Assembly: GCA_036925085.1 (NCBI GenBank)
Contig: JAUPFP010000072.1
Coordinates: 62,001 to 126,000 of the forward strand
Length of the DNA: 64,000 bases
Reading direction: 5' to 3'
DNA from: Brachycybe producta
Lineage: Eukaryota; Arthropoda; Diplopoda; Playtdesmida; Andrognathidae
Numbering within the stretch: the first letter of the stretch is position 1; the number at the start of each line of letters is the position of its first letter. Positions 46,604 to 56,468 of this stretch are shown piece after piece. The notes beneath the pieces were generated by a model. The model was not told the origin of the DNA and searched no databases. It saw nothing but the letters and a program-made list of their open reading frames with translations. Position numbers and translations under genes: made by a program.

Positions 46604-47929
46604 GTGAATTTCTTGAAGTTCTAAAGGAATTTGACGTTTTTTTAATGCTTATAGGTAGTTAGTAAGGCGAACACCTATTGATCGCAATTGTTATTCTGTT
46701 TTTCCCGTGAAATTATAAAGAAAAAAAAAGTATTTTAGAAACTAGAAGGGTAACTCACCCTTGCACAGGCAGCTTGCTTCGCAGCTTTGGACTTTCTTTT
46801 CTTCGTGGAAGTCTTTGGCTTTATCATGGGCACATTCGGGTAATACTTTGAGGAGCCATCTTGGCAGGTTTTACCATTACCTCTTGGTAATGGTAAAACC
46901 TGCCAAGATGGGCCCAAGAGGGTCCACCAGCACTCCGTCATTACCAATCTCCATTGGAAGAGAGGATGACGCGCAAGGCATTGGGTACACCATTATTCTT
47001 TATTGTCAAATTCATCAGATTCGAATTTGGACTTCCACGGACAGAAACGGCCCATTCCCATGAGTACTAATGGTATAATGGACTCCACAGCATTTCCCAC
47101 CAGTTTCTTCAGAACAGATGGTTGTACACTAGCCTAAACTTATTCCGATCAATGGTCTAGCGGACTCCAACGCATTAACCATCAGTCATTAAGTTTGGAC
47201 TGGCCGATGGTCTCTTCCACTACCGGTCTACCTGAATTCACGGCATTCACTGTCGATTGTTCAGTTTAGACCGGCTCACCAATGTTCACTTCCGTGGTCT
47301 GTATAGCAGACTTTGCTGCATTTACTGGCCCGGAAGCCTCCATCGGTTGTCGACAAAATGGAGCGTCGTCCTCACCCTTCAGTAGCATCTCTTCATTGAA
47401 TTGCTGGAGCGGGGAGAGAGGTTTCGGAAAAACACATTGTTCTTACCGGCAGAATGGCTATTCCCATTGACCAAACTGAAGAACATCGCCATTCCACCGT
47501 TCATAACCAGAGACAAGTAGATCGAACTATAAAAATTATCGTGGATTTTTTATGGCCCAAAATTGCATCCCCTCCCTGTTCCATGACACTTAATCATTCA
47601 AAGACTGATCGTAATCTATTTAACCAAAAACAGCATGCAAGCAAAATATAAACCCCAGAAAAGACTTGCTTTTCCACCTTGTCCACCCAGTTCTTAAGAC
47701 CACTTTGACAACGAACAATCGGAAATGGTCACTAAACTTAAGTCCAAAGAATGAAAAAGAAGAAACTGTCCATTTCTTCACACAAATAAAAATGGCACAT
47801 AGACACTAGTTTCCTAAGTTGCTCACGTGGCGGTCCGGGATTAGTATCAGTAGTATAGGAAAAGTCATTTCTATGCCACTTTTCTTCATAGACTACTATG
47901 GTGACCTCATTTCGAGCACCACATTCCAA
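46604..47929. other. decayed coding-like repeats, minus strand
   Basis: On the minus strand a Lys/Ala-rich stretch (TSTKKRKSKAAKQAA, 46768-46810) ends in a strong GTGAGT donor at about 46756. Between about 47060 and 47450 the minus strand holds roughly 60-base units that read V-N-A-x-x-S-x-R-P-style with stops in several. Either an old gene or a minisatellite. No function is assigned. Confidence 0.3.
46856..46911. repeat. perfect hairpin, 26-bp arms
   Basis: CCATCTTGGCAGGTTTTACC at 46856 and the next six bases are exactly complementary to 46886-46911, with a 4-base loop (TCTT). Confidence 0.85.
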
Positions 47930-48191
47930 TCTCCCATAGGCTATCATTGAGTCATTTCTACACCACTCATTTTAAAGCTATTTTAATGCTTCATCAGAGA
48001 GAAAAAACTTTGTCCCAGTTTTTTTTTGCTTCTCATTAAAAAGAAGTTTGAAACTTTCTTTAACCACCTGCTGAGATAATAAAAAAAACTTGTTTTCACG
48101 AATGTATATAGAATAAATAAAACATTTTATATATAGAAGGTAAGAAATTTTATTTTATACTCTGAATATATACATTCAGATTTTAACTACA

Positions 48192-48233
48192 TTTTTGACC
48201 TCCATTGCTCTTTAGAGCAATGGAGGTCAAAAA
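48192..48233. repeat. perfect hairpin, 19-bp arms
   Basis: TTTTTGACCTCCATTGCTC at 48192-48210 is exactly complementary to 48215-48233, with TTTA as loop. It adjoins the minisatellite, and the arm sequence AGCAATGGAGGTC returns at about 48645 on its other side. Confidence 0.85.
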
Positions 48234-48234
48234 T

Positions 48235-48595
48235 GCACACAAGTGTGTACATGTGCGTACACATGCACACACGTGTGTACATGTGCCTACACATGCGCAC
48301 ACGTGTGTACATGTGCGTACACATGCGCACACGTGTGTACATGTGCGTACACATGCGCACACGTGTGTACATGTGTGTACATGTGCGTACATGTGCGTAC
48401 ATGTGTGTACATGTGCGTACATGTGCGTACACATGCGCACACGTGTGTACATGTGCGTACACATGCGCACACGTGTGTACATGTGCGTACACATGCGCAC
48501 ACGTGTGTACATGTGCGTACACATGCGCACACGTGTGTACATGTGCGTACTCATGCATGCACGTGTGTAAATGTGCGTACTCATGCGCACACATG
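48235..48595. repeat. alternating purine-pyrimidine minisatellite
   Basis: About 360 bases built of a roughly 30-base unit, ACATGTGCGTACACATGCGCACACGTGTGT-like when read in two halves (ACATGTGCGTACACATGCGC and ACACGTGTGT). Almost every step alternates purine and pyrimidine, favouring Z-DNA and cruciforms. All six frames are open because the unit is self-complementary; none is a gene. Followed by ATAGGGTTCCTTGAATCCC at 48658, as at 13465. Confidence 0.85.
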
Positions 48596-49260
48596 TAACA
48601 ATGAAAAAAGTTGGTTATTTGATATATGAAAGCATATATTAAAGCAATGGAGGTCTATAGGGTTCCTTGAATCCCTTGTTTCTTATAGAATGCACAATTT
48701 CCACACCCCAATACAATCTCCCATAGGCTATCATTGAGTCATTTCTACACCACTCGTTTTAAAGCTATTTTAATGCTTCATCAGAGAGAAAAAACTTTGA
48801 CCCAGTTTTTTTTGCTTCTCATTAAAGAGATAGAAGTTTGAAACTTTCTTTAACCACCTGCTGAGATAATAAAAAACTTGTTTTCACGAATGTATATAGA
48901 ATAAATAAAACATTTTATTTATAGAAGGTAAGAAATTTTATTTTATACTCTGAATATATACATATACATTCAGATTTTAACTACATTTTTTTCTTATAGA
49001 ATACACAATTTCCACACCCCATTACAATCTCTCATAGACTATGAGGGGTCATTTCTAGGCCATAGCAGGAAGACCAACCTATTTTAATGCTTCATCACAG
49101 AAAAAAAAACTTTGAGCCAGTTTTTTTATTCTCATTAAAGAAAAAGAAGTTTGAAACTTCCTCATACCACCTGCTGTGAGGATAAAAAAAACTTGTTGTC
49201 ACGACTCATTTGTTTTAATATTATAGTTTGTATATGGAAGGTAAGTCAATTCTATGAATC

Positions 49261-49636
49261 AAAATAAATTATAATAATGTTGAGATTTTGACTATGTATA
49301 AAGCATATCATTTATACCCCAAAAAACTGTCTTGGTTCCGTTTTTTTACTTCACCTTGTTTATTTTAGAGAAAAAAAACCTAAAATCGTGACTATGATAC
49401 CACCTGTTGTTTTACAAGTCAAGATAAAAACTTGTTTAATATTCTTTTCTTGTCTTGTTTAATGAAAAAAAACAGTTGAATTTTTAAATGATTATTATTG
49501 AATTACTCATTTTATTCTATGAACAATTAATGATTTTATTTATTGCTTCTTTTGAAAAATAAATTTAGTGAATGTGCACTATGAATGATAAATGAGAAAA
49601 AAATATTAATTATTCTATCCAATCACATTCAACTGG
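49261..49636. other. AT-rich flank left of the first Polinton gene
   Basis: Very AT-rich with many TTATT/AATAA runs. The left terminus of the Polinton should be here or a little further left, but no terminal inverted repeat could be matched. Confidence 0.35.
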
Positions 49637-49808
49637 TAAAAAATAATTTTTGTATAAAAGGGAATGCATTTTTGTATGTAGATACAACTTCTTCATCTGT
49701 TCAGCCAGCTAAACATGGAGGCCAATGGAACCACTGACAATAAGCCAGTAAAAGGTTGATATACAAAAACAATAAATGTATCCCCTTTTATACAAAAATT
49801 ATTTTTTA
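49637..49808. promoter_or_regulatory. TATA promoter within a 26-bp inverted repeat
   Basis: TAAAAAATAATTTTTGTATA plus AAAGGG (49637-49662) is exactly complementary to 49783-49808. The left copy supplies a TATA box (TATAAAAG, 49653-49660) about 55 bases before the ATG at 49715. The right copy lies inside the following intron and presents the same TATA box to the minus strand. Confidence 0.65.
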
Positions 49809-50163
49809 GCTCTTATTTATAATTTCATATAATTAATCTTTATTAGTAGTAGGCGATGCAGAAAACTCTGCAAAGCCGGCTACTGTTATAGTGTCTACAA
49901 ACACAGCCACTAGCCAGGAGGGGCAAACAAATGCAGGGGATATGGAGTGGTACGATACATCAACAGCGGACTTTAGCATCGAAAAAGAAAACTGCCCAGC
50001 AGAAAACTGGGAGGACGAACTTTGGACAGAAGAAGAAATGGCGGCAATGGCTGCTGCTAAGGAACTTCGTGAGGAAATGAAAAAAAGAGAAATTGAAGAG
50101 TGGAGAAAGAACATTCAGAAAGTGGATAGTGCATGGATAGGCCTATCCAAAATAAGACTGTAA
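49715..50163 (+). CDS. small acidic coiled-coil protein, two exons (Polinton)
   Basis: Exon 1 is 49715-49754 (13 codons, ATG at 49715) ending AAAG|GTTGAT. Exon 2 is 49853-50163 after TTAGTAGTAG. The phase (1) agrees and the product is about 116 residues. It has a Thr/Ala-rich middle, an acidic Trp-containing segment (WEDELWTEEEMAAM) and a charged helix likely to coil (ELREEMKKREIEEWRKN). AATAAA lies at 50210. I do not recognise the family. A TATA box at 49653 and the same short-first-exon layout as the polymerase-side gene suggest an early-type gene of the element (inference). Confidence 0.6.
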
Positions 50164-50955
50164 TTTTTTTAATATTTTTTTTTCAGTTTTTTTTGTTATA
50201 TTTTTTTAAAATAAAACCTTTTTTTCATAATGATTATATAATGTTACATATTTTTATATACAATATTTTTTTTTAAATAAAGTTTGAATTTATTTTGATT
50301 TTCTTTCGTATTTTTTATATTTAATACTTTTTTTTAAAAAATAAAACTTGATAAAACGTGATAAAACTTTGATTTTTTAAAATTTTTTTAAAAACAATTT
50401 TAAGAATAAAATCTTTAATTTTTGTCATTTTTTTCCCACAGTTATGTTTCGTGGTTTTTATACAGAGAATTTTTTAGTAAATAGATTTTGTACTTGTTTA
50501 TTGTAAGATTTTTATTTAACTTAAAATGAAAAATTATATCTTAAAGCATTTTAAAATTGCAAAAGAATTTCTTTTATATTTATCACATAAAACATGTATT
50601 TATTTTTAGCTTTCATATTTTTCATAGATTATATCACTATATTAATGCTTAGTACCCTGCCCCTATTTCTATTTATTGCAGTGATGTCTTCCATAATCTT
50701 GTTCTATTTATATTGGCCTCTTTCATAGTCATGCTCCTTTTCTATTGACCACTTTCATAGTCATGCTCTTTTTCTATTGGCCTCTTTTATAACCATGCTG
50801 CTTTTTATTGGCTTCTTTCTTCGCTTTTTTTTGTCTTTCATAACCTGGTTTTATTTTTATTTATGTCTTTTGTAATCTTAACTTAATATTATTGGTGTTT
50901 TGTTGTAATATATGAGTAGTTTCATTGGCTGCTTTTTTGAATTGAGGACACTATT
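50164..50955. other. intergenic, homopolymer-rich
   Basis: Long T and A runs (50167-50430), then two imperfect copies of TTTCATAGTCATGCTC(C/T)TTTTCTATTG near 50725 and 50752. No gene. Confidence 0.45.
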
Positions 50956-50959
50956 TTAG

Positions 50960-50968
50960 TATAAAAAG
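50960..50968 (+). promoter_or_regulatory. TATA box of the PC4-like/polymerase unit
   Basis: TATAAAAAG at 50960-50968. The presumed start of transcription is about 30 bases on, near ATTCACACATCA (50988). The ATG of the next gene is at 51196. Confidence 0.6.
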
Positions 50969-51195
50969 AGCAAAAAATTCTCATAAAATTCACACATCAA
51001 CTTACATTCTGAATCTTCTCAACCAAGAGTTGCTCTGATCATTCATTTCTACCATCATTACAGCAAAATACTACATCTTTAAAGTTTTTTACTGTGGTCA
51101 ATCTTACAAATAGTTTTTCACTTTGTGCAAGACATTTATTATGTCAAAAACTCCCCATCTATAACCAATTTTTGTAAAAAGACATTTACATCATA

Positions 51196-51809
51196 ATGCA
51201 GGACAATCAAGACATCATTGGTGAGTATTTCTTTTTAAACTATCAAATAGCCTAAGAAACATAAATGCCCATTTTACAAATCACTAGAAGCTATTTTTTA
51301 TATTGGTACATTTTCATTATTAGTATTTGAAGTCCTATACACAGTATCTTAGCTTACAAAGACAATATTGTTTCTTAGAAAAATTCTGAAAAATATTGAT
51401 AGACTTGACGGTAGAAACCGCAGTAACTGGCCGAAAGACAAAAAGGAAAGCCACACCAAAATCTCAAGCTGCAAAACGCCCAGCGAAGGCAATCGATGAG
51501 GCTGGGCCATCTTCAGCTGTAGCGGAAGATACGATCAAGGAATGGTTTGGACGTCATCTTTTTAAATCCGAGGAAAAGAACACTTTACCGGACTTCAAAG
51601 TTCACGAAACTATCCCCGTTGAGGACAATTGGAAGCTATGTATTCTCAAAAGTAATGAGAATTGGTTCATTGACATTCGTAAATATAGCATAGAAAATAA
51701 ATTTACCAAAGGGGCTTGTATCCCATTTCATATTTATCCACAACTAATCACCAAACTTAATCAAGTTCCTACTGTCTTGAGGAAATTGGGATTTGATTTT
51801 GAAAAATGA
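51196..51809 (+). CDS. PC4-like single-stranded-DNA-binding protein, two exons
   Basis: Exon 1 (51196-51220) ends in a strong GTGAGT donor and exon 2 is 51403-51809 after GATAG. The phase (1) fits and the product is 143 residues. The N-terminal 45 residues are Lys/Ala-rich (GRKTKRKATPKSQAAKR, a likely nuclear signal). The C-terminal 80 residues contain DNWKLCILKSNENWFIDIRK and KGACIPFHIYPQLITKL, the strand pattern of the PC4/p15 coactivator domain, which binds single-stranded DNA. Its stop overlaps the polymerase start as ATGA (51806-51809), linking the two genes. A role in replication of the element is inferred. The PC4 call is from pattern only. Confidence 0.6.
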
Positions 51810-54800
51810 GCTGTTTCATATGTGGGGAGTCAGATAACTCTATGGAGCATTTTCTCAATTCCCATGTTATCGGTCCTATCAAAGAAAAATGTAATCTCTG
51901 CAATTCACAATTTAATACTAAACCGGAATGGCCAGCTCATTTAAATAATACTCATGAAATATTTTTACCCGATTCTTTTGTCGTACATAAAACGGGATTT
52001 GGGGGATTATTAGTTACCTTAAAACACATGAATGGGAATAATATTTTGGATCCTAGGGGCTATTTTCAACATGTCTATAACGATGTTACGAATTTGTTGG
52101 AGGGATGGTCTAATAAAATGAGATTTAAATTTCAATTATGTTTACGCATTCATTTTATCAAGCCAAAAATCATTTATGAAAACAATGAGGCAATAATGAC
52201 TTACGAAACCAATGATTTTTATTTTTGTAGTAATAGGAAGCTTATTATGCATCATTCAGAAATAAAACAGTACTTGCGAGAATGTGAAATGCAAATCTTA
52301 GGCGCAATAGAAGCTTTCATTAATAGAGGTTCGGGCTGGGTTATCGATTCCATCGAAGATGTAGAAATCAAAATTGGTAAATACAGACCATATAAAGGGG
52401 GATGTTCGGGAAAACTTCCCGGTTCATTAAAAAATAAGAGATCTATTTTAAATATCACATCTAAAGATAAATGTTTTTTATGGTGTGCATTAGCTCAGCT
52501 GCATCCTGTTGCGTGGAACAACCATCCAAATAGATTAAGTCACTATAAAAAATTAGAAGGCTCCCTCGATACATCCATGCTTGAATATCCCGTTGCCTTA
52601 ACCCACATTTCAAAATTCGAAATAGCGAATAATCTCAAAATTAACATTTTCAGATACGATAGGTACATCGTTCCTCTTCAGTTAAGTAATTCCAACTCAA
52701 ATAGAGAAATAAATCTTCTTCATGACAGACACTACTTTCTCATTCGAAATATTGCTCGATTAATGGGACGCAATGGTTTAAACAAAAAATTTTTTTGCTT
52801 ACGATGCTGCCAAGGGTTTAAAGTTGAAAGCGCTTTAGAAAGACATTGTCCCATGTGTGAAAAGCATAAAACGGCCAAAATTCGGTTACCGAGCAAAGAG
52901 GATTGCGTTTTAAAGTTTAACGAGTTTCATAAAGCCTTGCGCTGTCCTTACGTAGCTTATTTTGATTTCGAAAGCCTCATCCAAAAAGTCAGTGGCCCAA
53001 CTCAAAATCCGAGTACCTCCTATACCAAAACCATCCAAAAACACGAAGCTTGCTCGTATTCTTACGTTATCGTTGATTATCACGGTAAGGTTGTAGCTCA
53101 CGAATGTAAAAGGTCCCAAGATCCTGTGTATGAACTCGTCATGGAGAGCCAGTGAATTGCTGAAATCGGCCCCAATAGAGCCTATGATCATGACAACCGA
53201 AGATGAGGAAAATTTCCAGAAAGCCACACACTGTTACGCTTGTCATACGGAGTTCAATGAGTTTATAACGGGCAAAGTAAGAGATCATGACCACTATCTT
53301 CCGGGAAACAATTACAGGGGTGCAACGGGCTTCAGTTGTAATGCAACCTTGCGTGACCGCTCTTACTTGCCATGTTTCGCTCATTGTTTACGTTCATATG
53401 ATGAGCATTTTATCGTTAAAGCCCTATCTAGGATTAAAACAGAAAAGCCCATTAACATTATTCCATTAAATATTGAGCGCTATACGAGTTTCATTGTCGA
53501 TGATCTAGTGTTCCTAGATAGTTTTCAATTCTTGTCTGCTCCACTCGTAACCCTTGCTCAAAATCTTTCTAAGGAGAAATTTAATTGCGTTTCATGGTTT
53601 TTCAAAGACCCTTCAAAAATTAATTTCATGACGCAAAAAGGACATTTTTCTTATGAATACTTGGACAGTCACTCAAAATTTGACACAGTAGGCATTCCGG
53701 ATAAAGCTTGTTTCAACAATACACTGAATGAAGAAGTGATCTCTGATAAAGATTACGAGCACGTGAAAAAGGTATGGGAGACGCTCAGTTGTGAAACATT
53801 AGGCGATTATCACGATATTTACTTAAGAAGCGATTGTCTCATTTTGGCGGATGTTTTCGAAAATTTCTGAACTATTTCTTTTAAAAGTTTTGGACTAGAT
53901 CCCGCGCATTATTTCACTTTGCCCATGTATGCATGGTCTGCTGCTTTGAAATACACAGAAGTTGAGTTGGAATTACTTACGGATTATGATATGCACTTAT
54001 TTATCGAAAAAGGTATTCGCGTAGGTGTTTCTGTCGCCAGCCACAGATACGCAAAAGCGAACAATCCCTATCTACATGATTACGATCCATCTAAGCCTAA
54101 ATCTTATTTAGCCTATTGGGATTACAATTCCTTGTATGCTACGGCGATGTGCGAGCCCATGCTCATGAAAGATTTTTGTTGGTTAGATGAAAATGAGATC
54201 AAAACTTTTGACATCCATTCCATAAATCCAGATGATAAAGAGGGATACATATTAGAAGTGGATCTCGATTATCCTGCCCATTTACATTTTGATCATAGTG
54301 ACTACCCTCTTTGTCCAGAAAGGCTCGATATTCACCTCGATATGCTATCTCCTTATGCTAAAGACCTTCTAAAAAAAGTAAAAGGAAAAGAACCCAAAAA
54401 CTACAAGACAAAAAAACTCGCACCAAATCTTTATCATAAAAAAACATTGTTATTCATGTTAGAAATTTACAATGCTACTTAAACCTGGGGATGAAATTAA
54501 TCAAAATTCATCGTGTTCTTTCTTTTACCCAAGGTAAGTGGTTAAAGCCCTATATAGAATTTAACATTGCCATGCATAAACTAGCAAAAGATGATTTCGA
54601 AAAAGACTTTTTAAAAATAATGAACAATGCTGTTTTCGGGAAAACGATGGAAAATCAAAGAAAAAAAATTAATGCCGAACTCGTTAATGAAAAAGAACGG
54701 TGCCTAAAATTACTCAGTCGTGCAAATTTAGACTCAGTTCACATTATCGATAAGAACCTCACTGTTTTTAAAATGAAAAAATGGTCCATTTATTTTAACA

Positions 54801-55387
54801 AACCATTGTATACAGGTTTTACTGTGCTAGAAATATCGAAGTTGTTCATGTATGAATTTTATTATTATGTTCTGAAATCAAATTATCCCGGAAATAGATT
54901 GAAATTGTTGTATACTGATACGGATAGTTTCATTATGCATATTCAAACGAAAGATTTGTACCATGACATGCAGCGCTACCATTACCATTTGGATAAGAGT
55001 GACTATCCAAAAAGTCACTTTCTGCACTCTCTTAAAAACAAAAAAGTTATGGGAAAATTTAAAGATGAAATGAATGGTGAACCTATTTCGTAATTTGTGG
55101 CCCTAAAATCTAAAATGTTTTCTGTACTGTTAAATAGTCATAAGTATAAATGTAAAGCTAAAGGTATTAAGAAACAGATCGTTAAATCTCATTTCAATCA
55201 TGATATGTACATTGAAACTTTGCATCAGTCTATTCCGAATAGGGTGATTCAACGGCAAATCATGTCTAAAATGCATGACATTTACACTCTCGAAGTGAAC
55301 AAGATCAGTCTTACCGCATTCGATGATAAACGTTATATTGAGAATGATGGAATTACTACCCTCGCTTATGGCTATTTTTCAATTTAA
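51806..55387 (+). pseudogene. protein-primed family B DNA polymerase (Polinton POLB), broken
   Basis: The replication polymerase of the element, now four times interrupted. Segment 1 (51806-53155) has N-terminal Cys pairs (CFIC, CNLC), a central CLRCC...CPMC cluster and exonuclease motif I (YVAYFDFES). Segment 2 (53130-53870) has a Cys/His cluster (CYAC, RDHDH, FSCN) like an HNH-type zinc site, exonuclease II-like FAHCLRSYDEHFIV and exonuclease III-like SDCLILADVFENF. Segment 3 (from about 53871 to 54482) has polymerase motif A (YWDYNSLYATAM). Segment 4 (54491-55093) has NNAVFGKTMEN and the catalytic YTDTDSF. Segment 5 (55097-55387) is the C-terminus (FDDKRYIENDG). Breaks: a frameshift or deletion near 53130-53155, a TGA at 53868-53870, a frameshift near 54470-54490 and a TAA at 55091-55093. 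The catalytic residues survive, so decay is recent or the copy relied on relatives. Confidence 0.92.
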
Positions 55388-55432
55388 ACAAAATTTAGAT
55401 GAAATCATTTGTTCATTATAGAACCTACCATA

Positions 55433-55852
55433 ATGGTTAAGAGATTAAGCGATGCATGTGTCATCCCGAAGAAAATGAATATGGGTGATGCCGGATATGA
55501 TCTGTATTCTGCGGTGAGCTGCACTATTAAACCTGGAGATAGAATGCTCTGTGCGACAGACTTATCCATGGCTATACCGTATAATTCCTATGGAAGAATT
55601 GCTCCAAGATCGGGTCCCACACTTCATTTTGGAATCGATGTTTTGGCTGGCGTCATTGATTCCAGCTACAGCGGTGCTATTAATGTTCTGTTAATAAATT
55701 TCGGAACCTATGATTTTTCCATTAAAAAAGGGGATAGAATTGCGCAAATCATTTTTGAAAAAATATACCCTGATGTGGAATTTGCAGAGTGCGATGTTGA
55801 ACTCCCTCCAAGCACCCGTGGTGAGCTTGGGTTCGGCTCTACGGGAAATTAA
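55433..55852 (+). CDS. dut: dUTPase (dUTP diphosphatase)
   Basis: Hydrolyses dUTP to dUMP and keeps uracil out of DNA. 139 residues from the ATG at 55433, the usual length of a trimeric dUTPase. All five motifs are visible: GDAGYDLYS, GRIAPRSG, GIDVLAGVIDSSYSG with the catalytic Asp, FSIKKGDRIAQ, and the C-terminal RGELGFGSTG. The frame extends upstream to 55409 without a methionine, and CATTATAG before it could be a splice acceptor. Stop at 55850-55852, with AATAAA at 55873. It converges on the protease gene of the other strand. No damage is seen. Confidence 0.92.
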   Translation: MVKRLSDACVIPKKMNMGDAGYDLYSAVSCTIKPGDRMLCATDLSMAIPYNSYGRIAPRSGPTLHFGIDVLAGVIDSSYSGAINVLLINFGTYDFSIKKGDRIAQIIFEKIYPDVEFAECDVELPPSTRGELGFGSTGN

Positions 55853-56187
55853 GTATTTACTCAATGTAGTCCAATAAATGTTTATTCGCAAATGTATTCA
55901 TCCCATAATGTTACACATACCCATTTTAATATATTAACTTTATATAAATAGTATAATAATACATGTATTGAAAAGGCAAAGGGTAAATAAAAATGTAATT
56001 AAAAAGTATACAGTGGTAAATATTTTTTTAAATTATAATTAATAAATGCCGAACAATTTTATCATTTCGTAAATAATTGTGTCGATGAAACACAGAAACG
56101 ATACTTTTCATAGATACATTAGAACATCTTAAAATAGAATAGAAAATACAATATTGACCACATACGGCCGTTCTCGAATGTTGGAGT
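55853..56187. other. convergent intergenic region
   Basis: AT-rich gap between the 3' ends of the plus-strand (polymerase, dUTPase) and minus-strand (capsid) gene blocks. AATAAA for the plus strand is at 55873-55878. No frame. Confidence 0.5.
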
Positions 56188-56466
56188 CTACGTGCATTGT
56201 AAGCCCAGGAGAGACTTTCTCGTGATGAACTGATTTATCTCGTCTGTCATTGGCTTCATTCCATAACTGTCGAAATATTCAGCCATTCCATTATTGAAAT
56301 AAATTGCGATCCAGTGAGATCCGGGCTCTGACCTTGCATCCAGATTAACGATATAAAGTTTACGATTCACTCTAAAAGGAAGTTGGTCCCGTGCAAATAT
56401 ACCGGCAAACACGATATGTGTGGCGGGATGATGAAATAATAAATATTCCAGTTGACTAGAATCCAT
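56188..56466 (-). pseudogene. adenain-like cysteine protease, C-terminally truncated
   Basis: Capsid maturation protease of Polintons and adenoviruses. The 92-codon frame has the His-bearing GSHWIAIYF and the acidic YFDSYG, in the order and spacing of the family. It stops at about residue 92, shortly after LLGLQ. The expected catalytic Cys segment (a C-G-x-Y-C-like box) is absent from this frame and I did not see it in the other two frames up to 56100. The gene starts 2 bases after the capsid stop. Cleavage activity is therefore not expected. Confidence 0.75.
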
Positions 56467-56468
56467 TT

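Larger units (their letters stand above)
47930..49260. repeat. three related 250-280-bp blocks split by a minisatellite
   Basis: Blocks at about 47936-48180, 48709-48985 and 48986-49255 share CCCATAGGCTATCATTGAGT or a variant, TTTTAATGCTTCATCA, AGAAGTTTGAAACTT and CCACCTGCTG. Blocks 1 and 2 are nearly identical and block 3 is more diverged. They lie just left of the first Polinton gene and may belong to its terminal region, but no matching inverted copy is seen at the right side of the window. Confidence 0.6.

Noticed and set aside
48183-48629. Six overlapping long open frames (up to 135 codons)
   Set aside because: They exist in all frames because the minisatellite unit is self-complementary and lacks stops. 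The peptides are pure repeats of the DNA unit.
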